Shown in pieces: positions 27,402 to 36,018 of a stretch of 64,000 nt of DNA. This stretch comes from Aequorivita echinoideorum (lineage in GTDB: Bacteria > Bacteroidota > Bacteroidia > Flavobacteriales > Flavobacteriaceae): the NCBI RefSeq assembly GCF_018476645.1, contig NZ_JAHCTB010000004.1, positions 372,001-436,000 of the forward strand, in the 5' to 3' direction. A model generated the notes under the pieces. That model had not been told where the DNA came from. It did no database searches and worked only from the letters and a program-made list of their open reading frames with translations. A program made the position numbers and the translations under genes. The first letter of the stretch is position 1, and each line of letters starts with the position of its first letter.

Positions 27402-28913
27402 TTATTCAAAAAGAATCTCGCTATCTATTGAAAAACTTTGCAAAAATGCAACGGATGCGTGAATATCATCTGCCAAAAGTCTGTCTTCCTTTACAAATGG
27501 AACAACTACCCTGTAGCTTTTCAAAAAAGATTCGACCAATGGCGAAGATTTCTTGGGTTCCCTAAAAGCCATTGCCTGTGAGGCGTTCATTAATTCTATT
27601 GCAAGAATGGTTTCAAGATTTTCCAAAATGCGAAGTGTTTTTGTGGCACCATTGGCGCCCATACTTACGTGGTCTTCCTGCCCGTTACTGGACACAATGG
27701 AATCCACGGAAGCTGGCGTAGCCAGTTGTTTGTTTTGGCTTACTATGCTGGCGGCTGTATATTGCGGAATCATAAAACCGCTGTTCAACCCTGGATTGTT
27801 CACCAAAAATGCAGGCAAATCCCGCAATCCCGAAACCAATTGATAAATTCTTCTTTCAGAAATATTTCCAAGTTCGGCCATGGCTATTCCCAAATAATCA
27901 AAAGCCAGTGCCAGCGTTTGCCCATGGAAGTTTCCGCCGGAGATAATCATATTTTCCTCCACAAAAATATTTGGGTTGTCCGTAACCGAATTTATTTCGG
28001 TCTTAAACGTTTTATGAACAAAACTCAAGGTATCCTTTGACGCACCGTGTACCTGTGGAATGCATCGAAACGAATACGGATCCTGTACGTTTTTCTTTTC
28101 TGAAAGACCCAACTCACTATCTTGCAAAAATTCCAATATCCGTGCAGCGGTCTTTATTTGGCCACGATGCGGCCTCACCAAGTGGACCAATGCATTGTAT
28201 GGACTCATATTACAATCAAAGGCATCAATGGAAACGGCACTGATTAAATCTGCCAAATAGGAAAGTTTGTAACTTTTTAAAAGCGAAAAAATTCCGTAGG
28301 CGCTCATAAATTGGGTCCCATTTAAAAGGGCGAGACCTTCCTTTGCTTGAAGTTTTATGGGCTGCCAGTTGAATCTGGCCATAATTTCTTCAGTAGATAC
28401 TCTTTTATTTTCGTAATAAACTTCGCCTTTTCCTATTAACGGGAGCGAAAGATGTGCGAGTGGCGCCAAATCTCCCGAGGCGCCAAGACTGCCTTGCGTG
28501 TAGATTACCGGTAAAATATCATTATTGTAAAAATCGATTAGTCGCTCTACCGTTTCAATCTGAACGCCGCTGTAGCCGTAGCTCAGCGATTGTATTTTTA
28601 ACAACAGCATCAATTTAATTATAGGCTTTGGCACAAATTCCCCAGTTCCGCAAGCGTGACTCATAACCAAATTCTCCTGTAGTTGCGATAGATTTTCTAA
28701 AGAAATCTTGACGTTGCACAACGATCCGAATCCTGTATTTATTCCATAAATAGGGGTTTCGTTGTTCTTCATTTTATTGACGAGAAACTCCCGCGATTTA
28801 TTGATGTTCAACTTTGCTTCTTCAGAAAGTTCTAGCGTTGCGCCATCTTCAAATATGGCATTCAATAAAGGTAAATCCAGAATTTCAGAGCTTATGTAGT
28901 GAGTAGTTTGCAT
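27402..28913 (-). CDS. hutH: Histidine ammonia-lyase
   Basis: Deaminates L-histidine to trans-urocanate, the first step of histidine degradation. The MIO prosthetic group forms autocatalytically from Ala145-Ser146-Gly147 in 'GSLGASGDLAPLAHL'; other family landmarks are 'YGINTGFGSL' (56-65) and 'QEDHVSMGANGATK'. Length 503 is normal. No hutU, hutI or hutG is adjacent, so the rest of the pathway must be elsewhere; aromatic ammonia-lyases share the fold, but these sequence landmarks favour histidine. It is upstream of the T9SS cargo gene on the same strand, 12 bp away. Confidence 0.93.
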   Translation of the reverse strand: MQTTHYISSEILDLPLLNAIFEDGATLELSEEAKLNINKSREFLVNKMKNNETPIYGINTGFGSLCNVKISLENLSQLQENLVMSHACGTGEFVPKPIIKLMLLLKIQSLSYGYSGVQIETVERLIDFYNNDILPVIYTQGSLGASGDLAPLAHLSLPLIGKGEVYYENKRVSTEEIMARFNWQPIKLQAKEGLALLNGTQFMSAYGIFSLLKSYKLSYLADLISAVSIDAFDCNMSPYNALVHLVRPHRGQIKTAARILEFLQDSELGLSEKKNVQDPYSFRCIPQVHGASKDTLSFVHKTFKTEINSVTDNPNIFVEENMIISGGNFHGQTLALAFDYLGIAMAELGNISERRIYQLVSGLRDLPAFLVNNPGLNSGFMIPQYTAASIVSQNKQLATPASVDSIVSSNGQEDHVSMGANGATKTLRILENLETILAIELMNASQAMAFREPKKSSPLVESFLKSYRVVVPFVKEDRLLADDIHASVAFLQSFSIDSEILFE

Positions 28914-29048
28914 CTATATTTAAAATTTTTACAAAAATACTATTTTTTATTTGCCACAATCCCATAGGCTTTCCTTCAGAATTTGATGAATTTTAGATAC
29001 AATCCGTTTTCAATACTTATTTTTACCGTTGAATTTAAATGATACTTA

Positions 29049-30410
29049 ATGAAAAAATTACTTGCAATTGGCGTGCTAACACTACTGTTCGCTTGCGCCG
29101 AAGAAAAACCGGAATACGCCATACTGAACGGAACAGTTGAAAATAACACTGGCGAGACCACCTTTGTGCGCGGATATGATTTTGAGAAAAGAATGCCAAT
29201 TTCCGAAAATGGAACTTTTAGCGATACCCTTCATATTTCAAAAGATGGTTTTTATGAATTATATATAGGTCGCGAGCGCACGGGTGTTTATCTTGAAAAA
29301 GGCGGTACGCTTACTGTGACAGTAGATGCCAATGAATTTGACGAAACCTTAAATTACAGCGGAACGCTGTCAAGTGAGAACAATTATCTTGCTGCTAAAT
29401 TTCTATGGAATGAAAAAAATCTAAATTTCAGGGAATTGTATTCTTTGGATGAAAATGCATTCAAAAAGCAGCTTGAAAGGAATAAGCAGCAAATGGATAG
29501 TATCTACAAAGCCAAAAAAGTGGACAATGAAACTTTTAAGAAATCATTGGAAGAAGAAAATGTATACGCCAATGCTGCCCTCGTGGAAAATTATGAGGAA
29601 GCGTACAGATATTATTCCGGAAGCACGGACTTTAAAGTTTCTTCAGAATTTTACGATGATCTTAAAAAGATAAATTATACAGACACGCTGGCTTTCAGAA
29701 ATTCTGTGGCATATCAAAATCTTTTGGAAACGCATTACAATCGCTTAATAAGCGAGGAACCCAAAAACAATGCAACCAATCAAACCTTGGCATTGCTAAA
29801 AAAAGTTGATGCTGAATTGCCCGATGGATATGCGAAGGATAAAATAATGAATTCATACCTGCAATACGGTTTAAGCCCAAATGAATCTTTGGAAGAAACC
29901 TATACTATTTATAAAAACTCCAATCCCAATCCTGGAAATCTTGCCAAAATCACAGAGCGTTATACTAAATTGAAGCAATTGACAAAGGGCAACCCCTCTC
30001 CCACTTTCAATTTTGAAAACCATAAGGGCGGAACGACTTCCCTTGAAAGTTTAAGCGGCAAATATGTTTACATAGATGTTTGGGCAACGTGGTGCAGCCC
30101 TTGTTTGCGTGAGATTCCCTATTTAAAAGAAGTGGAGAATGAATATAAATCAAAAAATATTGAGTTTGTAAGTCTTTCCATTGACGAGGAGAAAGATTAT
30201 GACAAATGGAGGGGAATGGTTACCGAAAATGATCTCGGCGGAATCCAGTTGATGGCAGATAATAATTGGAATTCAAAATTTGTGCAGGAGTACGCAATTT
30301 TGGGAATTCCCAGATTTATTTTGATCGATCCGCAAGGGATCATTGTTTCAGCAGACGCACCGCGACCTTCAGACCCACAATTGAAAAATATGTTGGACGG
30401 CTTGATGTAG
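29049..30410 (+). CDS. TlpA-like thioredoxin-fold lipoprotein
   Basis: 453 residues with a lipoprotein signal peptide (lipobox 'LLFAC', Cys16), then a DUF4369-like beta domain (about 24-110), a helical middle part, and a C-terminal TlpA/ResA thioredoxin domain. The redox motif is 'WATWCSPCL' with Cys349 and Cys352, and the cis-Pro is in 'ILGIPRFIL'. Such Bacteroidota proteins are envelope-anchored thiol-disulfide reductases; the redox partner is unknown. It is divergent from hutH and ends at a hairpin terminator. Confidence 0.9.
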   Translation: MKKLLAIGVLTLLFACAEEKPEYAILNGTVENNTGETTFVRGYDFEKRMPISENGTFSDTLHISKDGFYELYIGRERTGVYLEKGGTLTVTVDANEFDETLNYSGTLSSENNYLAAKFLWNEKNLNFRELYSLDENAFKKQLERNKQQMDSIYKAKKVDNETFKKSLEEENVYANAALVENYEEAYRYYSGSTDFKVSSEFYDDLKKINYTDTLAFRNSVAYQNLLETHYNRLISEEPKNNATNQTLALLKKVDAELPDGYAKDKIMNSYLQYGLSPNESLEETYTIYKNSNPNPGNLAKITERYTKLKQLTKGNPSPTFNFENHKGGTTSLESLSGKYVYIDVWATWCSPCLREIPYLKEVENEYKSKNIEFVSLSIDEEKDYDKWRGMVTENDLGGIQLMADNNWNSKFVQEYAILGIPRFILIDPQGIIVSADAPRPSDPQLKNMLDGLM

Positions 30411-30431
30411 TTTTCAATTTTTTTAAGAAAC

Positions 30432-30472
30432 ACCGCGAAACGAAAATGTAACTTTTGATTTCGCGGTTTTTT
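30432..30472 (+). terminator. Terminator between convergent TlpA-like and nnr genes
   Basis: ACCGCGAAA (30432-30440) pairs with TTTCGCGGT (30459-30467), with a second AAAA/TTTT pairing in the loop, followed by a T run. It overlaps the stop codon of the minus-strand gene. Confidence 0.8.
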
Positions 30473-32006
30473 ATTGCCCTTTTTCCTCTTCCTCAGGTTT
30501 AGTAAAAAGCTCCAAATATGCCTGGGAAATAGCATCAATTATATCGCCTGCCATAAGTGCTTCGTACCCCAAATCCTGAGCGGCAATATCACCCGCCAAA
30601 CCGTGCAGATAGACTCCAAAAACAGTTGCTAAAAGCGGATCGTAATTCTGTGATAGCAAACCAGCAATTACGCCGCTAAGCGCATCGCCGCTGCCAGCAG
30701 TTGCCATTCCAGGATTTCCGGACGTATTCACATATAATTTGTCGCCATAAACCGTGATACTATAAGAGCCTTTTATTAAAACGATGACTTTGTGTTTATT
30801 TGAAAATTTTTTTGTTTTTTCCAATTTATCGTAATCGTTTTTCCAAGGGCCAATAAGTCGTTTCAATTCCCCAGGATGCGGGGTCAGTACGGCATTCTTC
30901 GGAATATGTTTTAATAGTTTTTTGTTTTCGGAAAGGATATTTAATGAATCGGCATCAATTATGAGAGGTACTTTAACTTCAGATAAAAAATGTTTCAATG
31001 CCGAAACTGTAATTTCATCTTTCCCGATTCCCATCCCGATGGCAATGGAATTTGGCTCAAAGTCGAATTTTATTTCACTTAAAATAGTTTCATTTTTATC
31101 TGAAACAACCATAGCTTCCGGCAAACTGTTTTGCAGAATTTGATAGCCGCATTTAGGCACATAAGCTGTAACCAGCCCCGCCCCTACGCGGAAGGCAGCC
31201 GTGGAGGATAAAACGGCGGCTCCCATTTTCCCATAACTTCCCGCTACAATGGCGACGTGTCCATAGGTGTTTTTATGCGTGAATTTTTCCCTCGGCTTGT
31301 AAAACTTTTGGGCTTGTGGCTTAGAGATAATTTGCGCCAATGGCTCTTCAGAATTAAGATAACTTTCGTCGAGGCCAATGTCAATAACATCAAAGTTAGG
31401 TGCAAATTTGGCCGTTTCTGGAAGAAAGAATGCCATCTTCGGGGTTTGAAACGTTACGGTAAAATTTGCTTTCAATACAGCTTCGGCATTATCCAATGGC
31501 ATATTTGCGTAGAGTCCGCTGGGAATGTCGATTGCCAATTTATACGCATTGCTTTCATTTAAATACTGGATCAATTTTTTTACCCAGCCATCTGGGCATC
31601 GGTTAAGGCCAATTCCAAAAATGGCGTCAACAATAATATCTTCAGAATTTATCTGCGGAAAATCGGCCTCGCTCTTCATCAAAGCGGGCCACTTTTTTGA
31701 AACATTTTTTATTTTATCATAATTGATGAGAAAATTTTTTGAGCGTTTGTCACTACAATTAACAACGTAGGTGTGCACGTTGTAGCCGTGCTGAATCAAT
31801 AATCTGCCAACCACGAGTCCATCGCCGCCATTGTTGCCTATTCCGCAGAAAATATGGATTGGCACCTGTGCTGCATTGAGACGCTGGTGTAACCATTGAA
31901 ACACCTGTTCACCGGCGCGCTCCATTAATTCGGCGGACGTGATTTGCTGTTTTTCCAGGGTTATTTTATCAGCTTCGTATAATTGTTCTGCGGAAAATAT
32001 TTTCAT
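30471..32006 (-). CDS. nnr: Bifunctional NAD(P)H-hydrate epimerase / ADP-dependent NAD(P)H-hydrate dehydratase
   Basis: 511-residue fusion that repairs hydrated NAD(P)H. The N-terminal YjeF_N/NnrE epimerase (about 1-215) shows 'CGIGNNGGDGLVVGRLL' (the dinucleotide site) and 'AIDIPSGLYAN'; the C-terminal ribokinase-like NnrD (about 230-500) shows 'AGSYGKMGAAVLSSTAAFR', 'LTPHPGEL' and 'TAGSGDALSGVIAGLL'. Both active-site regions appear complete. It acts in the cytosol. It converges with the TlpA-like gene. Confidence 0.95.
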   Translation of the reverse strand: MKIFSAEQLYEADKITLEKQQITSAELMERAGEQVFQWLHQRLNAAQVPIHIFCGIGNNGGDGLVVGRLLIQHGYNVHTYVVNCSDKRSKNFLINYDKIKNVSKKWPALMKSEADFPQINSEDIIVDAIFGIGLNRCPDGWVKKLIQYLNESNAYKLAIDIPSGLYANMPLDNAEAVLKANFTVTFQTPKMAFFLPETAKFAPNFDVIDIGLDESYLNSEEPLAQIISKPQAQKFYKPREKFTHKNTYGHVAIVAGSYGKMGAAVLSSTAAFRVGAGLVTAYVPKCGYQILQNSLPEAMVVSDKNETILSEIKFDFEPNSIAIGMGIGKDEITVSALKHFLSEVKVPLIIDADSLNILSENKKLLKHIPKNAVLTPHPGELKRLIGPWKNDYDKLEKTKKFSNKHKVIVLIKGSYSITVYGDKLYVNTSGNPGMATAGSGDALSGVIAGLLSQNYDPLLATVFGVYLHGLAGDIAAQDLGYEALMAGDIIDAISQAYLELFTKPEEEEKGQ

Positions 32007-32182
32007 CGTTTCGTTTTATGTTTCAGTTAAGGAATTTTATTGGACACATCTTGGCAGGTTTGTTGTTTCCTATAATTTCAAAGATAGAAACAATCATCGG
32101 TTTTGTTGAAAACAAGGTTTATAACTAATTGCCAAAACTTTCAAAACACAATTTGTAATAAGTACTTTTAAAAAAAACCATT

Positions 32183-32599
32183 ATGGAATCACGTGATAGT
32201 GTACTGTTGGGTTTGCGCCCCGAAATTCCTTCCGCTAAAATTAACCCTTCGATGTCTGCGGATGAATATTTTCAAAATAAAACATTACGGCCCGTTATAA
32301 AACTTCAAAATGACCTTTTGCTGGCTGCTTTTAACAACTATATCGCCAAACATAAAAACGTGTTTTACGATCTTTCCATTGAAAAGAAGCTGGACTACAT
32401 TGAAAACGCCATCCATAAGGATATGAAATTCAGAAATTCTCTTAAAGGGATGGTTATTGGGCAATTTACCATTGAAGAATATGGTCTGTACGTCCAGAAT
32501 TCCTCCGCACTCAACAAGCGGATGATGGACCTTGTGCGGGAGCGCCTAAAGGATAACATGCTTTATTTTGAAAAAACCGCGCTCTTAGTTGCTCATTAA
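32183..32599 (+). CDS. Conserved hypothetical protein (flavobacterial)
   Basis: 138 residues, soluble, mostly helical. Conserved-looking stretch: 'TLRPVIKLQNDLLLAAF', 'LDYIENAIHKDMKFRNSL', 'IGQFTIEEYGLYVQNSSALN'. Homologues in Flavobacteriaceae are, as I recall, sometimes labelled glyoxalase, but no glyoxalase metal motif is present and I do not transfer that name. It is followed by a 12-bp inverted repeat that could act as its terminator. Function unknown. Confidence 0.78.
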   Translation: MESRDSVLLGLRPEIPSAKINPSMSADEYFQNKTLRPVIKLQNDLLLAAFNNYIAKHKNVFYDLSIEKKLDYIENAIHKDMKFRNSLKGMVIGQFTIEEYGLYVQNSSALNKRMMDLVRERLKDNMLYFEKTALLVAH

Positions 32600-32624
32600 G
32601 AGTTACTTATTCCAAAAATACCGT

Positions 32625-32656
32625 AATTATTTAACACGCTAGCCTGTTAAATAATT
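32625..32656. repeat. Perfect 12-bp inverted repeat
   Basis: AATTATTTAACA (32625-32636) and TGTTAAATAATT (32645-32656) flank the 8-nt spacer CGCTAGCC, and TTTTTA follows. It could be an AT-rich terminator of the upstream gene or an operator for the OmpA-like gene that starts 73 bp later. Confidence 0.65.
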
Positions 32657-32728
32657 TTTAAATTATCAATTAATCCTTCATTATGTTTCTTATTGTAGGT
32701 ATTTTCGCCGCTTAATTAAACCAAAAAC

Positions 32729-33994
32729 ATGAAAAAAACAGTACTCGCTTTAGCCTTGTTAACGGCTACTTTCGCAACGGCGCAAGAAGAAGTTGAAAAC
32801 TTTGATTACAACAAATGGTCTATTGAATTAGGCGGTGGTTTTCACAAACCGAGCAGGCAGTTTGCCCCTGGTTATTTTACGCACACACCCAGTTTTGGGC
32901 AATTCAGCCTTGGTGTGCGTTACATGCTTAATGATCGTTTTGGTCTTAAGGTTGATGCTGGTTACAGCACCATTGAAAATGACGACAACAGCCTTCCCTT
33001 TAAATCAAATTATTACAGAGGTTCTCTTCAAGGGGTTGTTAACTTAGGAAATGTACTTCGATTCAGCGACTGGACCAACAGTGTGGGACTTTTATTCCAC
33101 GGGGGTGCTGGATATTCATTGTTAAGCCCAAAAGAACCTATTGAACTTGATGACAACGATCCTATTTTTCACGTGGTTGGTGGACTTACCCCACAAGTAA
33201 AATTGGGTGAAAGAGTTGCCATTTTTACAGATATTTCTTTAATAGGCAATGTAAACCAAGATTACACCTGGGATGGTACACAATTTACTGACGGCCGTGG
33301 TTTTAAAGGGTTTAAGGTAGATTTTTCCGTAGGTCTTAATATCTACTTGGGCGGTAATGAAAAGCATGCAGACTGGGCACCAAGGGAAGATGTAATGAAA
33401 GACAGAGTTGCGGCGCTTGAGGAACGAGTGACCAAACTTGAGAATGACCTTTTAGATTCTGATATGGACGGAGTGCCAGATTACCTAGATCGCGAGCCGA
33501 ATACCATGTCTGGTGTAACGGTAGACAGCAAAGGTGTTGCCGTTGATAAAAATAAAAATGGAATTCCTGACGAAATTGAATCTTCACTGGATCAAAGATT
33601 TGTTACCAAAGAAGAATTCAAAAAAAATGGACAAAACGGTGGAGTTGATGTTTCTGAATTGTTGAACAAAGGGTACGTTAACGTTTATTTCCAATTCAAC
33701 AGTGATAAGCCAGAGACCTATTCACTGGAAGCTATCAATTATTTGATTAAATATATGAAGGACAATCCTTCCGCAAATGCTGAATTGATAGGCTATGCAG
33801 ATGAGCTTGGAAACCCTGAATACAATCAAGAACTATCAGAAAGAAGAGCCAATAAAGTAAAGGAAATATTGGTTGCCTCTGGTGTTGCTGAAGGCAGATT
33901 GACCACACGCGGCGGCGGTGAAGACACTACCGTAGAAAAAGGGTCAGCCCCAGCGAGACAATTGGTGCGCAGGGTAACCTTCAGGTTAAACTAA
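32729..33994 (+). CDS. OmpA family outer-membrane protein
   Basis: 421 residues. Signal peptide (MKKTVLALALLTATFATAQ), an eight-strand-type N-terminal beta-barrel (about 20-210), a short coiled coil (about 220-245, 'RVAALEERVTKLENDLL'), a calcium-binding TSP3-like segment ('DSDMDGVPDYLDREPNT', 'DKNKNGIPDEIE'), and a C-terminal OmpA peptidoglycan-binding domain (about 308-421, 'NVYFQFNSDKP...LIGYADELGNPEYNQELSERRA'). It is expected to tether the outer membrane to the cell wall, like OprF/P60-type proteins. It is probably highly expressed and is followed by its own terminator. Confidence 0.94.
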   Translation: MKKTVLALALLTATFATAQEEVENFDYNKWSIELGGGFHKPSRQFAPGYFTHTPSFGQFSLGVRYMLNDRFGLKVDAGYSTIENDDNSLPFKSNYYRGSLQGVVNLGNVLRFSDWTNSVGLLFHGGAGYSLLSPKEPIELDDNDPIFHVVGGLTPQVKLGERVAIFTDISLIGNVNQDYTWDGTQFTDGRGFKGFKVDFSVGLNIYLGGNEKHADWAPREDVMKDRVAALEERVTKLENDLLDSDMDGVPDYLDREPNTMSGVTVDSKGVAVDKNKNGIPDEIESSLDQRFVTKEEFKKNGQNGGVDVSELLNKGYVNVYFQFNSDKPETYSLEAINYLIKYMKDNPSANAELIGYADELGNPEYNQELSERRANKVKEILVASGVAEGRLTTRGGGEDTTVEKGSAPARQLVRRVTFRLN

Positions 33995-34040
33995 TACAGA
34001 TCTATTTGAACCCTTACTAACCAACCGTTCAAATACATGG

Positions 34041-34068
34041 AAAAGCCTTCAGCAATGAAGGCTTTTTA
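34041..34068 (+). terminator. Rho-independent terminator of the OmpA-like gene
   Basis: AAAAGCCTTC pairs with GAAGGCTTTT around a six-base loop (AGCAAT), followed by T. Confidence 0.9.
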
Positions 34069-34091
34069 CATTTATTTATGAAGCAACAGTT

Positions 34092-34793
34092 TTATTCCAA
34101 AAGCGAGACGCCATTTAAGTCCGTTGTTAACACATCACTCATATAATCAAAAAATGGCTGAAGTAACTTATAGTGGTGTAGCAGCATACTTTTGAATTCC
34201 GAAGAAAAAATTTCATCATCAGTATAGTTATGACTTACAAAAAAGCTTTTTAGTCTTATCAAATCTATATTTTCATCATCCTTTCTGAAGCCTTTGGGAG
34301 CTGTTTTTACGGTATATTCCTTATTAAAATCCCCAAATGCATTCTTAAATTCCCTATTATTTAAAATTTTTCGAATTTCTGATGTATCCATTTCAAATTC
34401 CTTTCTAATGCGCAGAAGGTCGGTAGGATTGGGGTCAAAAAAACCACCGGCCATATAGCTATTACCAGGTTCCAATCTTAGGTAATAACCACCGCGGCGT
34501 TGCAATCCAGCTCTGCTAAAGCTTACGCTTCGGTGGAAATTGTAAGGCATTTTATTTTTACTGAAACGAATATCCCGATTAATCCTGAAGATTTTTACTG
34601 TAGAAATTTCATCAAATACATTCAGTCCTTTTTCAATTTCGGTATAAAACTTTTTAAGGGAATTTTCGTTTTTAAGATATTCTTTTTTATGTAATTGCAT
34701 CCACTCACGATCATTATTCTCCTTTAAGTTTTTAAGAAATTCAAAAGTTTCGGGAAGAATTTTAATTTCAGAATTGTGCATTGCTATAGCCAT
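34092..34793 (-). CDS. DUF2461 domain-containing protein
   Basis: 233 residues from the ATG at 34793 (overlapping the end of corA by 10 bp); an ATG at 34781, just past the corA stop, is the alternative. Landmarks of the DUF2461/TIGR02453 family: 'FLKNLKENNDREWM', 'KIFRINRDIRFSKNKMPY' and 'GGYYLRLEPGNSYMAGGFF'. The family is widespread and uncharacterised. It is translationally coupled to corA, but a link with metal transport is only positional. Confidence 0.88.
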   Translation of the reverse strand: MAIAMHNSEIKILPETFEFLKNLKENNDREWMQLHKKEYLKNENSLKKFYTEIEKGLNVFDEISTVKIFRINRDIRFSKNKMPYNFHRSVSFSRAGLQRRGGYYLRLEPGNSYMAGGFFDPNPTDLLRIRKEFEMDTSEIRKILNNREFKNAFGDFNKEYTVKTAPKGFRKDDENIDLIRLKSFFVSHNYTDDEIFSSEFKSMLLHHYKLLQPFFDYMSDVLTTDLNGVSLLE

Positions 34794-35872
34794 TTTTTTC
34801 TTTTGAAGTACCAAAGCAAGCCGAAGAAAACCAAAATCATGGCGCCCCAAAGGTAAAAGTAGCCGTACTTGAGGTGCAACTCCGGGATGTAATCAAAATT
34901 CATTCCGTAGATTCCCGCCATAAACGTTAGCGGTATAAAAATGGACGCCATAATGGTAAGCACCTTCATTACTTCGTTCATTTTGTTGCTTATGGTGGTC
35001 ATATACATATCCATCAGGCCCCAGATCATATCCCGGTATATTTCCACGCTTTCGTTTACCTGGATTATGTGGTCGTAAAGGTCATTTATATATTTTGAAG
35101 TACGCTCCTCAATGAGCGGGGTCTCTATTTTTTCCAGTCTGTTGATTACTTCCCGCAGCGGAAGCACGGCACGGCGAATTTTGAGGATTTCTTTTTTGAG
35201 ATATTGAATTTCCTGCGTGAAGTCCTCATTCTCCTTATCATCAAAAAGTTTGTCCTCCAGCACTTCCACCTTGTTGCTCATAAATTCCATGACACTGAAG
35301 TAATTATCCACCACCGCATCGAGGATTGCAAACATCAAATAATCTGATTTTGCCCCTCGCACCCTGCCCTTTCCGTGCCCCAGCCGCTCGCGCAGGTCGT
35401 CAAAAACATCGCCCTCCGCCTCTTGAAATGTTACCACATAATCCTTGCCCACCACCATGCTCACGTGTTCGTTGATCAATTTTTCATTCTCGTCATAATG
35501 AAGCATTTTGAAAACAATGAACAGATATTCCTCATATTCGTCAATCTTGGGGCGTTGGTTGGTAGTAACAATATCTTCCTGGATAAGTGGGTGCAGCTCA
35601 AAATGATTTCCCAACGTTACAATATCCTGTACGTTGCTTAGTCCGTTTACATTTATCCAAGTTATGTTATCGGCATCTTCATACTTAAAGGCATCTTCCA
35701 CAACGTTGGTCTGAAAACGCGAAAAATTTTCCTTACTGTAATCAATAATATCCAGCGTTGTAACGGTCGTGGTCTTCTTACCCGTATAGGCAACCGTGCC
35801 GGGCGTGAGGTTTTTTGCTTTTGAAGGGGCAATTTTGGTTGCCTTTTTCTTGATTCGGGCGGCTGTAGCCAT
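34784..35872 (-). CDS. corA: Magnesium/cobalt transporter CorA
   Basis: 362-residue CorA-family channel for Mg2+ (and Co2+/Ni2+). A large cytosolic alpha/beta and stalk-helix region precedes two C-terminal TM helices, with the selectivity motif 'YGMN' between them ('MAGIYGMNFDY') and a basic C-terminus (FKRKKWL). The pentameric inner-membrane channel is gated by cytosolic Mg2+ in characterised members. The N-terminal 25 residues are basic and low in complexity. A heptamer repeat array lies 41 bp upstream of its start. Confidence 0.95.
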   Translation of the reverse strand: MATAARIKKKATKIAPSKAKNLTPGTVAYTGKKTTTVTTLDIIDYSKENFSRFQTNVVEDAFKYEDADNITWINVNGLSNVQDIVTLGNHFELHPLIQEDIVTTNQRPKIDEYEEYLFIVFKMLHYDENEKLINEHVSMVVGKDYVVTFQEAEGDVFDDLRERLGHGKGRVRGAKSDYLMFAILDAVVDNYFSVMEFMSNKVEVLEDKLFDDKENEDFTQEIQYLKKEILKIRRAVLPLREVINRLEKIETPLIEERTSKYINDLYDHIIQVNESVEIYRDMIWGLMDMYMTTISNKMNEVMKVLTIMASIFIPLTFMAGIYGMNFDYIPELHLKYGYFYLWGAMILVFFGLLWYFKRKKWL

Positions 35873-35913
35873 AGATGTATGTTTATAGGTTTATTATGAA
35901 TAGTATGCGCAAT

Positions 35914-35965
35914 GCTAATTGTTAATTGCTAATTGCTAATTGTTAATTGTTAATTGCTCATTGCT
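35914..35965. repeat. Heptamer repeat array, G(C/T)TAATT
   Basis: Seven head-to-tail 7-bp units (GCTAATT, GTTAATT, GCTAATT, GCTAATT, GTTAATT, GTTAATT, GCTCATT) plus GCT, in the intergenic region between the divergent corA and symporter genes. Reverse-complement relative of the array at 2551. Confidence 0.8.
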
Positions 35966-36018
35966 TCTAAAGATAACTAAATGCCATCGACATACTTTTT
36001 AATAAAATCTTAATTTAA

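Noticed and set aside
32183-32599. Naming this protein a glyoxalase
   Set aside because: No vicinal-oxygen-chelate metal motif is visible; the label appears to be a propagated annotation.
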